39,901 nucleotides of DNA from Patescibacteria group bacterium (lineage in GTDB: Bacteria; Patescibacteriota; Minisyncoccia; Moranbacterales; DUUL01), in contig WGDO01000006.1 of assembly GCA_015493225.1 (NCBI GenBank), forward strand, positions 1 to 39,901, read 5' to 3'. Both the position numbers and the translations under genes were made by a program. Below are positions 25,050 to 32,516 of this stretch, piece by piece. Each line of letters begins with the position of its first letter. Positions within the stretch are counted from its first letter, which is position 1. The notes beneath the pieces were generated by a model. It did no database searches and was not told where the DNA came from. It saw only the letters and a program-made list of their open reading frames with translations.

Positions 25050-25532
25050 TGAGACTTTCATTTTTAATGATAGTTTCAAGGACTAGGACGATTATGGGAA
25101 AGTGGAGTATGATAATCCGAATATCGAGTTTTTTAAGAAAAAATAAGTTAAAGTAAATTAAAGAGTTGTATTAGTGAAATCTAAACACTATACAGTCGAA
25201 ATATTACATACTGTGAAATTAATGTATGTATGATGCATAGGAATAATAACTGCTTATCACATAAAAAGCGAAAGCTTCACGTGATGTCCTAAAGCATTCA
25301 GCTATATGCTGGGAAATCTGAGTATCTTGAACTACTTAGTTTGTATTTTATAAACTAAGTAATAATGTTTCGAGTGCAGATAATCAGCAGGAAAGATTAA
25401 GATCTGTTTAGATCTTAAAATCCTCAGAGACTACACGCTGAACTTTAATTGTAAAATTAAAGAAGATATAGTCCGTGCTCTATGGCGACATAGAGGTTGA
25501 GTTAATAAAAACTTGACGTAAAAACACAACAG
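25050..25532 (+). other. Group I intron in 23S, ORF-less
   Basis: It interrupts the universal block after CTATAATCGTTCTAAGGT, before AGCGAAATTCC, which is close to E. coli position 1931 by my count. The group I core is plain: P element AATCAGCAGG (25382), Q/R element AATCCTCAGAGACTACACG (25419-25437) and S element AAGATATAGTCC (25463-25474), with GACTA/TAGTC forming P7. The last intron base is G. The length is 483 nt and no homing endonuclease frame is present. It must splice before ribosome assembly. Confidence 0.92.
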
Positions 25533-25810
25533 AGCGAAATTCCTTGTCGGCTAATTACCGACCCGCATGAAAGGCGTAACGACTGAGCAACTGTCTCAAC
25601 AAGGGACCCGGTGAAATTGCAATGGGAGTGAAGATGCTCTCTATCTACGGCTAGACGGAAAGACCCCGTGGAGCTTTACTACAGCTTGGCATTGTGTTCG
25701 AGGCTATTCTGCCGAGAATAGGTGGGAGACTTTGAAGCACCGTTTCAGGACGGTGTGGAGTCATCAGTGGAATACCACCCTGGATAATTTTGAACACTAA
25801 CCTTGGTCTG

Positions 25811-26163
25811 TTATTTGGACTTTTTAGTCACAATAAAAGATTGATGAACTATCTTTTGATAGTACAAGTTGAGTAAGTACCACATTTTTCCTAACTAGCA
25901 TTAAATTTATTATTTTATTTAGTGTTTTTTGTGATACTCAAATTGAGTGCACACAGACATGATGAAAATAATTATTTTTGTCGTCCCTATGGGAGATAAA
26001 AAATTACTGAAATAATTTTTTGCTAGTTATTAAATGTAACTCAATTTGTACTGTTGATATTTAACTTATTTCTTAGTTAGAAATAAGTTTGATAGTTTAT
26101 TAAATCTAAACATGTGATATGAAATTTACTAAAGTAAATTTCCGCTAAAAAGAGTCTAAATAC
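25811..26163 (+). repeat. 23S helix 79 insertion (about 353 nt)
   Basis: The helix 79 strands GGTCTG (25805) and CAGACC (26164) enclose about 353 nt instead of a short loop. The insert extends the helix: TATTTGGACTTTTTAG (25812-25827) pairs with CTAAAAAGAGTCTAAATA (26145-26162). It contains TTGTCGTCCCTATGGGAGAT (25978-25997), a copy of repeat family B. No group I core and no ORF are seen, so it is an expansion or an intervening sequence. Confidence 0.7.
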
Positions 26164-26185
26164 CAGACCGGGGACATTGCCTGGT

Positions 26186-26232
<47 letters not shown>

Positions 26233-26467
26233 TCACAAAGGTTGGCTAGCTCCGGATGGAAATCGGAGTGATAGGACAAAACCAAAAGCCAGCTTTACTG
26301 CAAGACGGGTAGGTCGAGCAGTTACGAAAGTAGGATTTAGTGAACCGACCGTGGCATATAGATGCGCGGAAGATCAGCAGATAAAAGTTACCCCGGGGAT
26401 AACAGGCTAATAGCGCCCAATAGTTCACATAGACGGCGCTGTTTGGCACCTCGATGTCGGCTCATCT

Positions 26468-26498
<31 letters not shown>

Positions 26499-26537
26499 TG
26501 GCTGTTCGCCAATTAAAGAGGTACGCGAGCTGGGTTC

Positions 26538-26570
<33 letters not shown>

Positions 26571-26686
26571 CGTAGGCGTCACTGCTTGAGAGAATTCTTT
26601 CCTAGTACGAGAGGACCGGAAAGAGTGAACCTCTGGTGCACCAGTTGTTCCTGCCAAGGGCAGAGCTGGGTAGCTACGTTCATTTC

Positions 26687-26719
<33 letters not shown>

Positions 26720-26892
26720 AAGCTCAAGATAAAGCAGTTTTTAGTGCTTGCACTAATAGAATTTGGTGGCAGACTACCACCTTGATAGGTCACAGATGTA
26801 CGTGTAGTAATACACTTAGTCGAGTGATACTAATAAATTTAAGTAATTCCAATCTACTTTGCTTTTCCATCATTTTTAATTTCACTTTTACA

Positions 26893-27052
26893 GGGACTGT
26901 TTTCAATCACCGATTTTCGCCAAAATTTTCAAATTTTGCCCAGCGCTTGTCAAAAAAATCTTATCAATACGCCGTATTTATGCGATTTTTTTGACAGCGC
27001 TCTGAACAAAATTAAAAAATTTTCATCGAAAACGTTGATTGAAAACAGCCCC
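26893..27052. repeat. Large inverted repeat after 23S
   Basis: The outer arms GGGACTGTTTTCAATCA and TTGATTGAAAACAGCCCC, middle arms CGATTTTCG and CGAAAACG, and inner arms AGCGCTTGTCAAAAAAATC and GATTTTTTTGACAGCGCT make a 160-nt hairpin. No T-run follows, so it is not a standard terminator. It may be an RNase III processing target or a mobile palindrome. Confidence 0.7.
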
Positions 27053-27237
27053 ATGAGTGGAATTGGAAATGATGATAGCCAACAATTAACAACGATTAAT
27101 TTTGAATTTCCAATTTTGAATTTTGATTGAAGTTTGAATGATAGAATGTTTAATATTGTAAATTGTTGTATAACTAAAATACAACTTGTTGTTTGAAAAA
27201 TCTAAAGATATAAAATTTCCTGCTTTTTGAAAAAGGT

Positions 27238-27311
27238 TGGGGGCTGGTCTAATGGCAAGACGGCGGACTCTGGATCCGTTTATCGGGGTTCGAATCCCTG
27301 TCCCCCAGCCA
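27238..27311 (+). tRNA. tRNA-Gln (CTG)
   Basis: A full cloverleaf of 74 nt with encoded CCA. The anticodon loop CTCTGGA gives anticodon CTG (codon CAG). U1-A72 and G73 are glutamine identity features. The D arm is GTCT-AATGGCA-AGAC and the T arm CGGGG-TTCGAAT-CCCTG. Pair 7-66 is a C-T mismatch. Flanking arms CTGCTTTTTGAAAAAGG and CCTTTTTCAAAAAGTAGG (27221, 27356) can pair around it. It lies between 23S and 5S. Confidence 0.93.
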
Positions 27312-27550
27312 CTTCTTTTTACCACGTTAAAAAGAAGTAAAGTCATCAATGATGACACCTTTTTCAAAAAGTAGGAAGGAAGAATTAATTTTAATTTGTA
27401 ATTTGTAAATTTTAATTCAATTTTAAATGATTGAAACAGTTTATTGCGTTTGTTGTGTTTTGAAATTTATTCATTTAAAATTAAATATTGAATTGAAATT
27501 TAAAATTTAAAATTTAAAATTCCCAAAAATCGTAGATTTTTGGAAGTCAT

Positions 27551-27663
27551 TGTCTTGGTGCTTCTAGCGGCGGGGGTCCACCTGATCCCATCCCGAACTC
27601 AGAAGTTAAGCCCGCCAGCGCCGATGGTAGTCCACCGGGCGAGAGTAGGTCAGCGCCAAGACA
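27551..27663 (+). rRNA. rrf: 5S ribosomal RNA
   Basis: About 113 nt. Helix I pairs TGTCTTGGTG with CGCCAAGACA, extended outward by TCAT/ATGA. Conserved words are CCTGATCCCATCCCGAACTC, AGAAGTTAAGCCCGCC, CCGATGGTAGT and GCGAGAGTAGGTC. It is the intact copy; three degenerate copies follow within 1.5 kb. A palindrome CAAAAATTTG-TAAAA-CAAATTTTTG (27672-27695) follows. Confidence 0.95.
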
Positions 27664-27695
27664 ATGATTTTCAAAAATTTGTAAAACAAATTTTT

Positions 27696-27760
27696 GATCT
27701 CCCGTTTGGGGATGGTTAATTTTTTCTTAAAAAATTTAATCTCCCGTTTAGGGAGGACAG
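27696..27760. repeat. Two repeat family B hairpins after 5S
   Basis: GATCTCCCGTTTGGGGATGG (27696-27715) and AATCTCCCGTTTAGGGAGGA (27739-27758) are tandem copies of the CTCCC-GTTTA-GGGA element found about a dozen times in the window. Confidence 0.7.
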
Positions 27761-27780
27761 AAATTTATAAAAGTTTTATT

Positions 27781-27930
27781 ATCTAAACGGAGAAAATACG
27801 GTCAAGGAATAAAGTTAGTACCGGATCGACTATCAATTATTCATCCAACGCGCGGGATGCTCTGATTGTATACAATATCGTAATTCCAGATATGTGCGTA
27901 TTTTCTCCATCGTTTTTTCTCCGTTTAGAT
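27781..27930. repeat. 150-bp element with 20-bp inverted ends
   Basis: ATCTAAACGGAGAAAATACG (27781-27800) is inverted at 27897-27930 as CGTATTTTCTCC plus TTCTCCGTTTAGAT, with a 14-nt duplication in the right arm. The interior has no ORF. It may be a structured RNA ending at the terminator at 27950, or a small mobile element. Confidence 0.55.
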
Positions 27931-27949
27931 TGTAAATTAGACGAAAAAC

Positions 27950-27980
27950 AAAAAAACAGCCTTAGTGGGCTGTTTTTTTG
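27950..27980 (+). terminator. Intrinsic terminator after the 5S region
   Basis: The stem AACAGCC/GGCTGTT is preceded by an A-run and followed by TTTTTG. Confidence 0.85.
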
Positions 27981-27981
27981 T

Positions 27982-28011
27982 TTGACTTATAATATGGGGG
28001 GGGGATATAAT
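27982..28011 (+). promoter_or_regulatory. Promoter with a G9 tract in its spacer
   Basis: TTGACT (27982-27987) and TATAAT (28006-28011) are 18 bp apart, and nine of those bases are a run of G (27996-28004). Loss of one G would give the optimal 17-bp spacing. It drives the small ORF at 28060. Confidence 0.65.
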
Positions 28012-28059
28012 AAAAGTATAGAGGAGTTGAAATAGAAATTAATAAATAATCAAAATTTT

Positions 28060-28260
28060 ATGAGACAACCATTCGGAGGCCCACATGATAGGCCTAGTAG
28101 TTCCACAAGGGGGGAGCAAAGACCAGAAATGAAAAAATTTTTAGAAGAGCAAAAAATATCAAAGAGATTAGGAGAGATAGGTGAAGAAATGCAAACATTA
28201 CGGGAAGAGGAAAAAGCTCTTAGACAACGGTTATCAGAAATTCAAAGCAATGAGGACTAA
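28060..28260 (+). CDS. Small coiled-coil protein, unknown
   Basis: The 66-residue protein has a Pro/Gly/Ser/Arg-rich N terminus (about 22 residues) and a Glu/Lys/Leu helix to the end (KISKRLGEIGEEMQTLREEE, then KALRQRLSEIQS) with heptad spacing. No family is recognised. Its promoter has a G9 spacer, so expression could switch on and off. It sits between the intact 5S and a truncated 5S-like copy, and may have displaced the 5' part of that copy. Confidence 0.5.
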   Translation: MRQPFGGPHDRPSSSTRGEQRPEMKKFLEEQKISKRLGEIGEEMQTLREEEKALRQRLSEIQSNED

Positions 28261-28302
28261 GCTCAGTAAAAGCATAAAGAGTAATTTTATCCTGGAAGGT
28301 CT

Positions 28303-28352
28303 CTATTGGTAGCAAGTTAAATCTGGCGAGAGTAGGTCAGTGCCAAGACCAT
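28303..28352 (+). pseudogene. 5S-like copy 2, 5'-truncated
   Basis: GGCGAGAGTAGGTCAGTGCC and the following AAGAC match the 3' third of 5S. The preceding GGTAGCAAGTTAAATC matches the extra helix arm found in copy 4 (28924-29053), not in the intact 5S. The family B hairpin and a terminator (28413-28441) follow, as after the intact copy. Confidence 0.75.
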
Positions 28353-28412
28353 GATTTTCAGACATTTGTAAAACAAATTTTTGATCTCCCGCTTAGGGAG
28401 GACAGAAAAAAT

Positions 28413-28441
28413 AAAGAACCAGTTTCATAGCTGGTTTTTTG
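28413..28441 (+). terminator. Terminator after 5S-like copy 2
   Basis: The stem AACCAG/CTGGTT (28417-28436) with a TTTCATAG loop is followed by TTTTG. Confidence 0.7.
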
Positions 28442-28453
28442 TTACAAAAATAT

Positions 28454-28563
28454 GGGGTCCATCTAATCCCATCCCGGACGAAGAAATCAATTCTGAAATT
28501 AAGAATTGATCCCGCCAGCGTCACAATAGAGTCCACCGGGTGAGAGTAGGTCAGCGCCAAGAC
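28454..28563 (+). pseudogene. 5S-like copy 3 with inserted hairpin
   Basis: GGGGTCCATCTAATCCCATC at the start and CCGGGTGAGAGTAGGTCAGC with GCCAAGAC at the end match 5S. The 5' strand of helix I is missing. Between them the helix III/loop C part is replaced by a hairpin, ATCAATTCT-GAAATTA-AGAATTGAT (28486-28510). It ends at the terminator at 28581. Confidence 0.85.
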
Positions 28564-28580
28564 AATGATTTTCAGAAATA

Positions 28581-28606
28581 AAAAAACAACCGAAAGGTTG
28601 TTTTTT
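28581..28606 (+). terminator. Terminator after 5S-like copy 3
   Basis: AACAACC-GAAA-GGTTGTT with flanking A- and T-runs. An almost identical terminator follows copy 4 (29124-29150). Confidence 0.88.
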
Positions 28607-28636
28607 AAATTAAATTTCGTGCTTTTTGGAAAAAGA

Positions 28637-28710
28637 GGGGGAGTGGTCTAATGGTAGGACAGCAGACTGTAAATCTGTGCATTGGGGTTCGAATCCCTAC
28701 TCCCCCTCCA
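28637..28710 (+). tRNA. tRNA with GTA anticodon (Tyr), short variable arm
   Basis: A perfect 7-bp acceptor GGGGGAG/CTCCCCC, D arm GTCT-AATGGTA-GGAC, anticodon loop CTGTAAA (GTA, codons UAU/UAC), T arm TGGGG-TTCGAAT-CCCTA and encoded CCA. The variable region is only 4 nt and the discriminator is U, whereas bacterial tRNA-Tyr has a long variable arm and A73. The D and T arms and both flanks resemble the tRNA-Gln at 27238, so it looks like a duplicated and re-specified copy. Confidence 0.8.
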
Positions 28711-28923
28711 TTTCTTTTTACAACGCTGGAAAGAAGTGAGGCTATCAACTGATAGCATTTTTTCAAAAAGCAGGAAGAGAGAGGTAATTTTAATTCAATG
28801 ACTAAATGTGTTAATGATTGAACATTAAAACATAGCAAACGCAGCGAGTTGTTTGAAACATTGAAAATTAAGTTATTTGAAATTGAATTAAAATTTAAAA
28901 TTTAAAACTTAAAATTTCGTGAA

Positions 28924-29053
28924 GCGTCCACCTGATGATCCCATCCCGAACGAAGAAATTAATTCCGAAATTAGGAATTAATTCCGCTAACACTGACTGG
29001 TAATTTAAGTTGCTGGTAGCAAATTAAATTGGATGAGAATAGGTCAGCATCAA
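28924..29053 (+). pseudogene. 5S-like copy 4 with two inserted hairpins
   Basis: GCGTCCACCTGATGATCCCA and GATGAGAATAGGTCAGCATC match 5S. The helix III/loop C hairpin is ATTAATTCC-GAAATTA-GGAATTAAT (28958-28982), with the same loop as copy 3 but a different stem. A second insert, AATTTAAGTTGCT-GGT-AGCAAATTAAATT (29002-29030), extends another helix. The 5' strand of helix I is missing. Confidence 0.85.
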
Positions 29054-29123
29054 GTATAATGATTTTCAAATTTTTTCTTAAAAAATTTGATCTCCCGCTT
29101 AGGGAGGACAAAAATAACAAATA

Positions 29124-29150
29124 AAAAAACAACCGAAAGGTTGTTTTTTT
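29124..29150 (+). terminator. Terminator after 5S-like copy 4
   Basis: AACAACC-GAAA-GGTTGTT with seven T following; a duplicate of the terminator at 28581. Confidence 0.9.
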
Positions 29151-29266
29151 GTATAGTATTCTTGCCTTAGCAATAAATATAGGCTAACATAAGGGTGGGA
29201 ATAAGAATAGGTTGGAAATTAATTAGTAAATATAATATCATGCCAATTCCATAGTTTCACAAGACA

Positions 29267-29875
29267 ATGAATCCGATTTTAAATATTTTAAAAAATGGTG
29301 AAGTGGTGCATATCTCAGAGTTAGCCCCAAGGTTACTGAGAGATAATTTTTTTAAATCGACAGATGAGGAAAAAAGAGAAGAAACATCTTCTGGAGCAAA
29401 TAAATTTGCTGATAGAGTAAGTTGGGGTAAGGTGTATTTAAAACAGGGTAAGTTTATTATACAACCACAGAGGGGTTATGTTCAAATTACAGAAAAAGGA
29501 AAAAATATTTTAAAAAATAATATAAATATAGATTTAGCGTACTTAAACAAAGATAAAGATTTTATTGCACATAAAAAGAAAGTTGGAATTAAAAAAGAAA
29601 AAGATGATATAACTAGACCAAGCGATGTAACACCTCAAGACATGATTGACTTTGGCTTTAAGGATTTAACTCAATCTCTAAAAGTAGAATTATTGGAAAG
29701 ATTACAGGAGTCAAATCCATATTATTTTGAAAAAATAATTCTTGAGCTTTTTCAAAAAATTGGTTATGGAGATATTACAGTCACAAAAAACAAAATATAT
29801 AATGACCCCCTGAAATATTGTGAGCTATATACATTAGTAATGGTGAAAATTTTAGAAAGATTAAGAAAAATATAA
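29267..29875 (+). pseudogene. Truncated Mrr restriction protein (N-terminal domain)
   Basis: The 202-residue frame matches the Mrr N-terminal winged-helix domain: LAPRLLRDNFF, then SSGANKFADRVSWGKVYLKQ, FIIQPQRGYVQITEKGKNIL. A linker follows, then the beginning of the Mrr catalytic domain (LLERLQESNPYYFEKIILEL, FQKIGYGDITVT). The catalytic core expected next (GDGGIDG and QxK motifs) is absent; the frame ends in an unrelated-looking 23-residue tail. It is therefore a nuclease-dead fragment, either decaying or reused as a DNA-recognition part of the McrBC operon that starts one base later. It heads the restriction island and has no SD. Confidence 0.75.
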
Positions 29876-29876
29876 T

Positions 29877-32516
29877 ATGGAAATAAAGACTAAACAACTA
29901 TTAAATAGTGACGTTATACAATCTAATATTGATGTATATTTACAAATTAGAAATAGTGGAGAAGAAAAAAAATGGGACGAACAATATAAATGGGATATCT
30001 TAAAAAAAGCTAATCAAGACTTTTTTGATGAAACTTTAAATAAAGAAAATATACTTGATAAAATTGAAATATTAAAAAAATATAATCCACAGTCAGGGTC
30101 ATTTGTCCATTGGAGTAATTTGGATGATTTTAAAAAAACTGCAAAAAAAGACCCAGAACGTGTGGTGGCTTTGTTGCAGGAATTATTTAAGAGTAAAAAA
30201 AGTATTGGTGCTGTAATAGATAATTTTAGAGCAGAAATTAAAAAAATAAATCCTGATGCAAAGTTGGGAACACCATTGTTTGGTTATTTGCTTGCTGTTC
30301 TTGACTATGATAAGTATCCAATCTACAAGGATTCAACTTTTTTATATATCAAGGATATTTTAGGAAAAAGAGAATCGTGGAAATCAATGACAATCGGAGA
30401 GAAGTATCAAACATTTTCTGAATTGTGCTATAAAATGGGCAGTATATTAAAGCCACAACTTGAGACAATAGCAATAAGCAATGTGTTAGTTAAATCCGGT
30501 ATAAGAGCTTTGGATGGACAAGATTTTTTCTATATTTTAGAAGATGTAAAAAATAAAATTCAATATTGGACAATTACTGCAGGTGAAGATAGTAACATGT
30601 GGAATGAATGGATTAAGAATAGTGTTGTGGGCATAAAATGGAGTACTATCGGAGATATAACCCAATATGACTCCGAAGAATCTATTCGGGAGGCATTAAT
30701 ACAAAAGTATAATTATAGGGGGAGTGTTAAAAATAATGCATTGGCATGTTTTGAATTTGCGCATAAAATGCAGATTGGAGATGTCGTTTTTGCTAAAAAA
30801 AATAGCAGTGAGTTTGTAGGGCGTGGCACTATTACATCGGATTATATTTTTGATGAAAATAGGGTAAAGTATAAACATATACGAAAAATAGAGTGGAAGA
30901 AAACTGGTAGCTGGAATTATAAAGATGTGTATGAAAAAGATGGCGCAGCACGAAAAACTTTAACAGAAATTACTGAATATAAAGATTTTATAAAAAATAT
31001 AAATAATTTAATAAGCGGAGATAATTATAAACTAAAAATTAAAAATAATATTATGATTAGTAAAGCAAAAAATATTATATTGTATGGCCCTCCAGGGACA
31101 GGAAAAACATATAATACTGTTAATAAAGCGCTAGAAATAATAGATCCTGAATTTTTTCAAGAAAATAATGGTGATAGAGATGCACTAAAGAAGAAGTTCA
31201 CTCATTTGCAAAAAGAAGGTCATATAGATTTTGTAACATTTCATCAAAGTTATGGATATGAAGAATTTGTGGAGGGAATAAAAGCAAAAACTACTGATAA
31301 TGAACAAATTACATATGAAATTGTTGACGGTATTTTTAAAAAAATAGCAATAGAAGCTTTATTTGATAATTTAGAATTTGAGAGTTTTGAAGAAGATCTT
31401 GCATATACCGAATTATATGACATGTTGATTAAATCATTCAAGGAAGTGGGAGAACTAAATTTAAAGTCTAAAGATGGTAAAGAAATAAAAATAAAAGAAA
31501 CTTCAAAAAGAGATAATTTGTATTGTTATCATGGTGATAGTAAGGTTCGTCACACTGTCGGTAAGGAGCGTCTAAAAAAGTTATATGATCAATACAACAA
31601 CCTAGAAGAATTAGGAAATCTTTCTGGGTTTCATAGAGAATTTTCAGATATTATTGGTGGCGCAGATCAAACCGTATATTGGGCGGTTTTAAATGAACTT
31701 TTGAAGTATAAAGAGGAGATGAAGGAAGAAAATTTTGATAATGAAGTTGTTCGAGAAGATATTGAATATGACAAAAAGAGAGAGATGATAGAGTCTACAC
31801 AGAAAAGGAAATTTAGAGATGATGCAAAAAAATATATTTTAATAATTGATGAAATAAATCGTGGTAATATTTCAAAAATCTTTGGTGAGCTAATTACTTT
31901 GATAGAAGATTCGAAGCGTGCTGGCGCTAGTGATGAGACAATAGTTCAATTGCCATATTCTAGTGAAAAATTTGTTGTTCCTAGTAATCTTTACATTATA
32001 GGCACAATGAATACATCTGACAGATCGATTGCGCTTTTGGATACGGCACTACGTAGAAGATTTGGATTTGAAGAAATGATGCCACAAACAGATATTGACG
32101 AAATATCAATTAATGTTGAAGGAATAAATGTGCAAGAAATGTTGAAAAAAATAAATGAAAGAATTGAAGTTTTGTTTGATAGGGATCATATGATAGGTCA
32201 TGCTTATTTTATAGATATTAAAGAAAAAGACGAACTGGATAATGTAATGAAACATAAGATAATTCCGCTTTTACAAGAATATTTTTATGATGATTGGGAA
32301 AAAATTCAGATTGTGTTGGGTGATGCGAAAGAGCAAGAAAATATTTTAGGGGAAGAACATACAATTAAAGATGTGAATAGGTTTGTTGCAAGTGAAAAAT
32401 ATGATAAAAATGTTTTAGGTTTTGAATATGATGAAATCGATGAGGATGAAAAAATATTTAAAATAAATGAAACTTTCACCAATCAAGCATACACAAAAAT
32501 TTATGGCGATATATGA
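29877..32516 (+). CDS. mcrB: McrB-type AAA+ GTPase with EVE-like domain
   Basis: The 879-residue motor subunit of a McrBC-type modification-dependent restriction system. Residues 1-200 are a helical region of unknown family. An EVE-like domain (about 230-330: YWTITAGEDSNMWNEW, then VVGIKWSTIGDI, MQIGDVVFAKK and FVGRGTITSDYIF) would read modified bases. The motor half has Walker A GPPGTGKTYNT at about 404, FVTFHQSYGYEEFVEGIK, Walker B YILIIDEINRGNISKIFGEL at about 653 and the McrB GTPase motif GTMNTSDRSIALLDTALRRR at about 708. McrB hexamers hydrolyse GTP and drive McrC to cut. A reading frame overlapping its stop by ATGA continues the operon. Confidence 0.93.
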   Translation: MEIKTKQLLNSDVIQSNIDVYLQIRNSGEEKKWDEQYKWDILKKANQDFFDETLNKENILDKIEILKKYNPQSGSFVHWSNLDDFKKTAKKDPERVVALLQELFKSKKSIGAVIDNFRAEIKKINPDAKLGTPLFGYLLAVLDYDKYPIYKDSTFLYIKDILGKRESWKSMTIGEKYQTFSELCYKMGSILKPQLETIAISNVLVKSGIRALDGQDFFYILEDVKNKIQYWTITAGEDSNMWNEWIKNSVVGIKWSTIGDITQYDSEESIREALIQKYNYRGSVKNNALACFEFAHKMQIGDVVFAKKNSSEFVGRGTITSDYIFDENRVKYKHIRKIEWKKTGSWNYKDVYEKDGAARKTLTEITEYKDFIKNINNLISGDNYKLKIKNNIMISKAKNIILYGPPGTGKTYNTVNKALEIIDPEFFQENNGDRDALKKKFTHLQKEGHIDFVTFHQSYGYEEFVEGIKAKTTDNEQITYEIVDGIFKKIAIEALFDNLEFESFEEDLAYTELYDMLIKSFKEVGELNLKSKDGKEIKIKETSKRDNLYCYHGDSKVRHTVGKERLKKLYDQYNNLEELGNLSGFHREFSDIIGGADQTVYWAVLNELLKYKEEMKEENFDNEVVREDIEYDKKREMIESTQKRKFRDDAKKYILIIDEINRGNISKIFGELITLIEDSKRAGASDETIVQLPYSSEKFVVPSNLYIIGTMNTSDRSIALLDTALRRRFGFEEMMPQTDIDEISINVEGINVQEMLKKINERIEVLFDRDHMIGHAYFIDIKEKDELDNVMKHKIIPLLQEYFYDDWEKIQIVLGDAKEQENILGEEHTIKDVNRFVASEKYDKNVLGFEYDEIDEDEKIFKINETFTNQAYTKIYGDI

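Noticed and set aside
25811-26163. Second group I intron
   Set aside because: No P, Q, R or S core elements; the insert instead extends the host helix.
27086-27367. Minus-strand ORF over the tRNA-Gln (and a similar one at 28605-28838)
   Set aside because: Both contain the antisense of a tRNA (reading GIRTPINGS or GIRTPMHR), a well-known false gene.
32514-32516. TGA read as glycine, as in Absconditabacteria or Gracilibacteria
   Set aside because: Long core genes such as secA, typA and murA are intact under the standard code with normal GGN glycine codons, and other genes end cleanly at TGA. A frameshifted next gene explains the open frame better.
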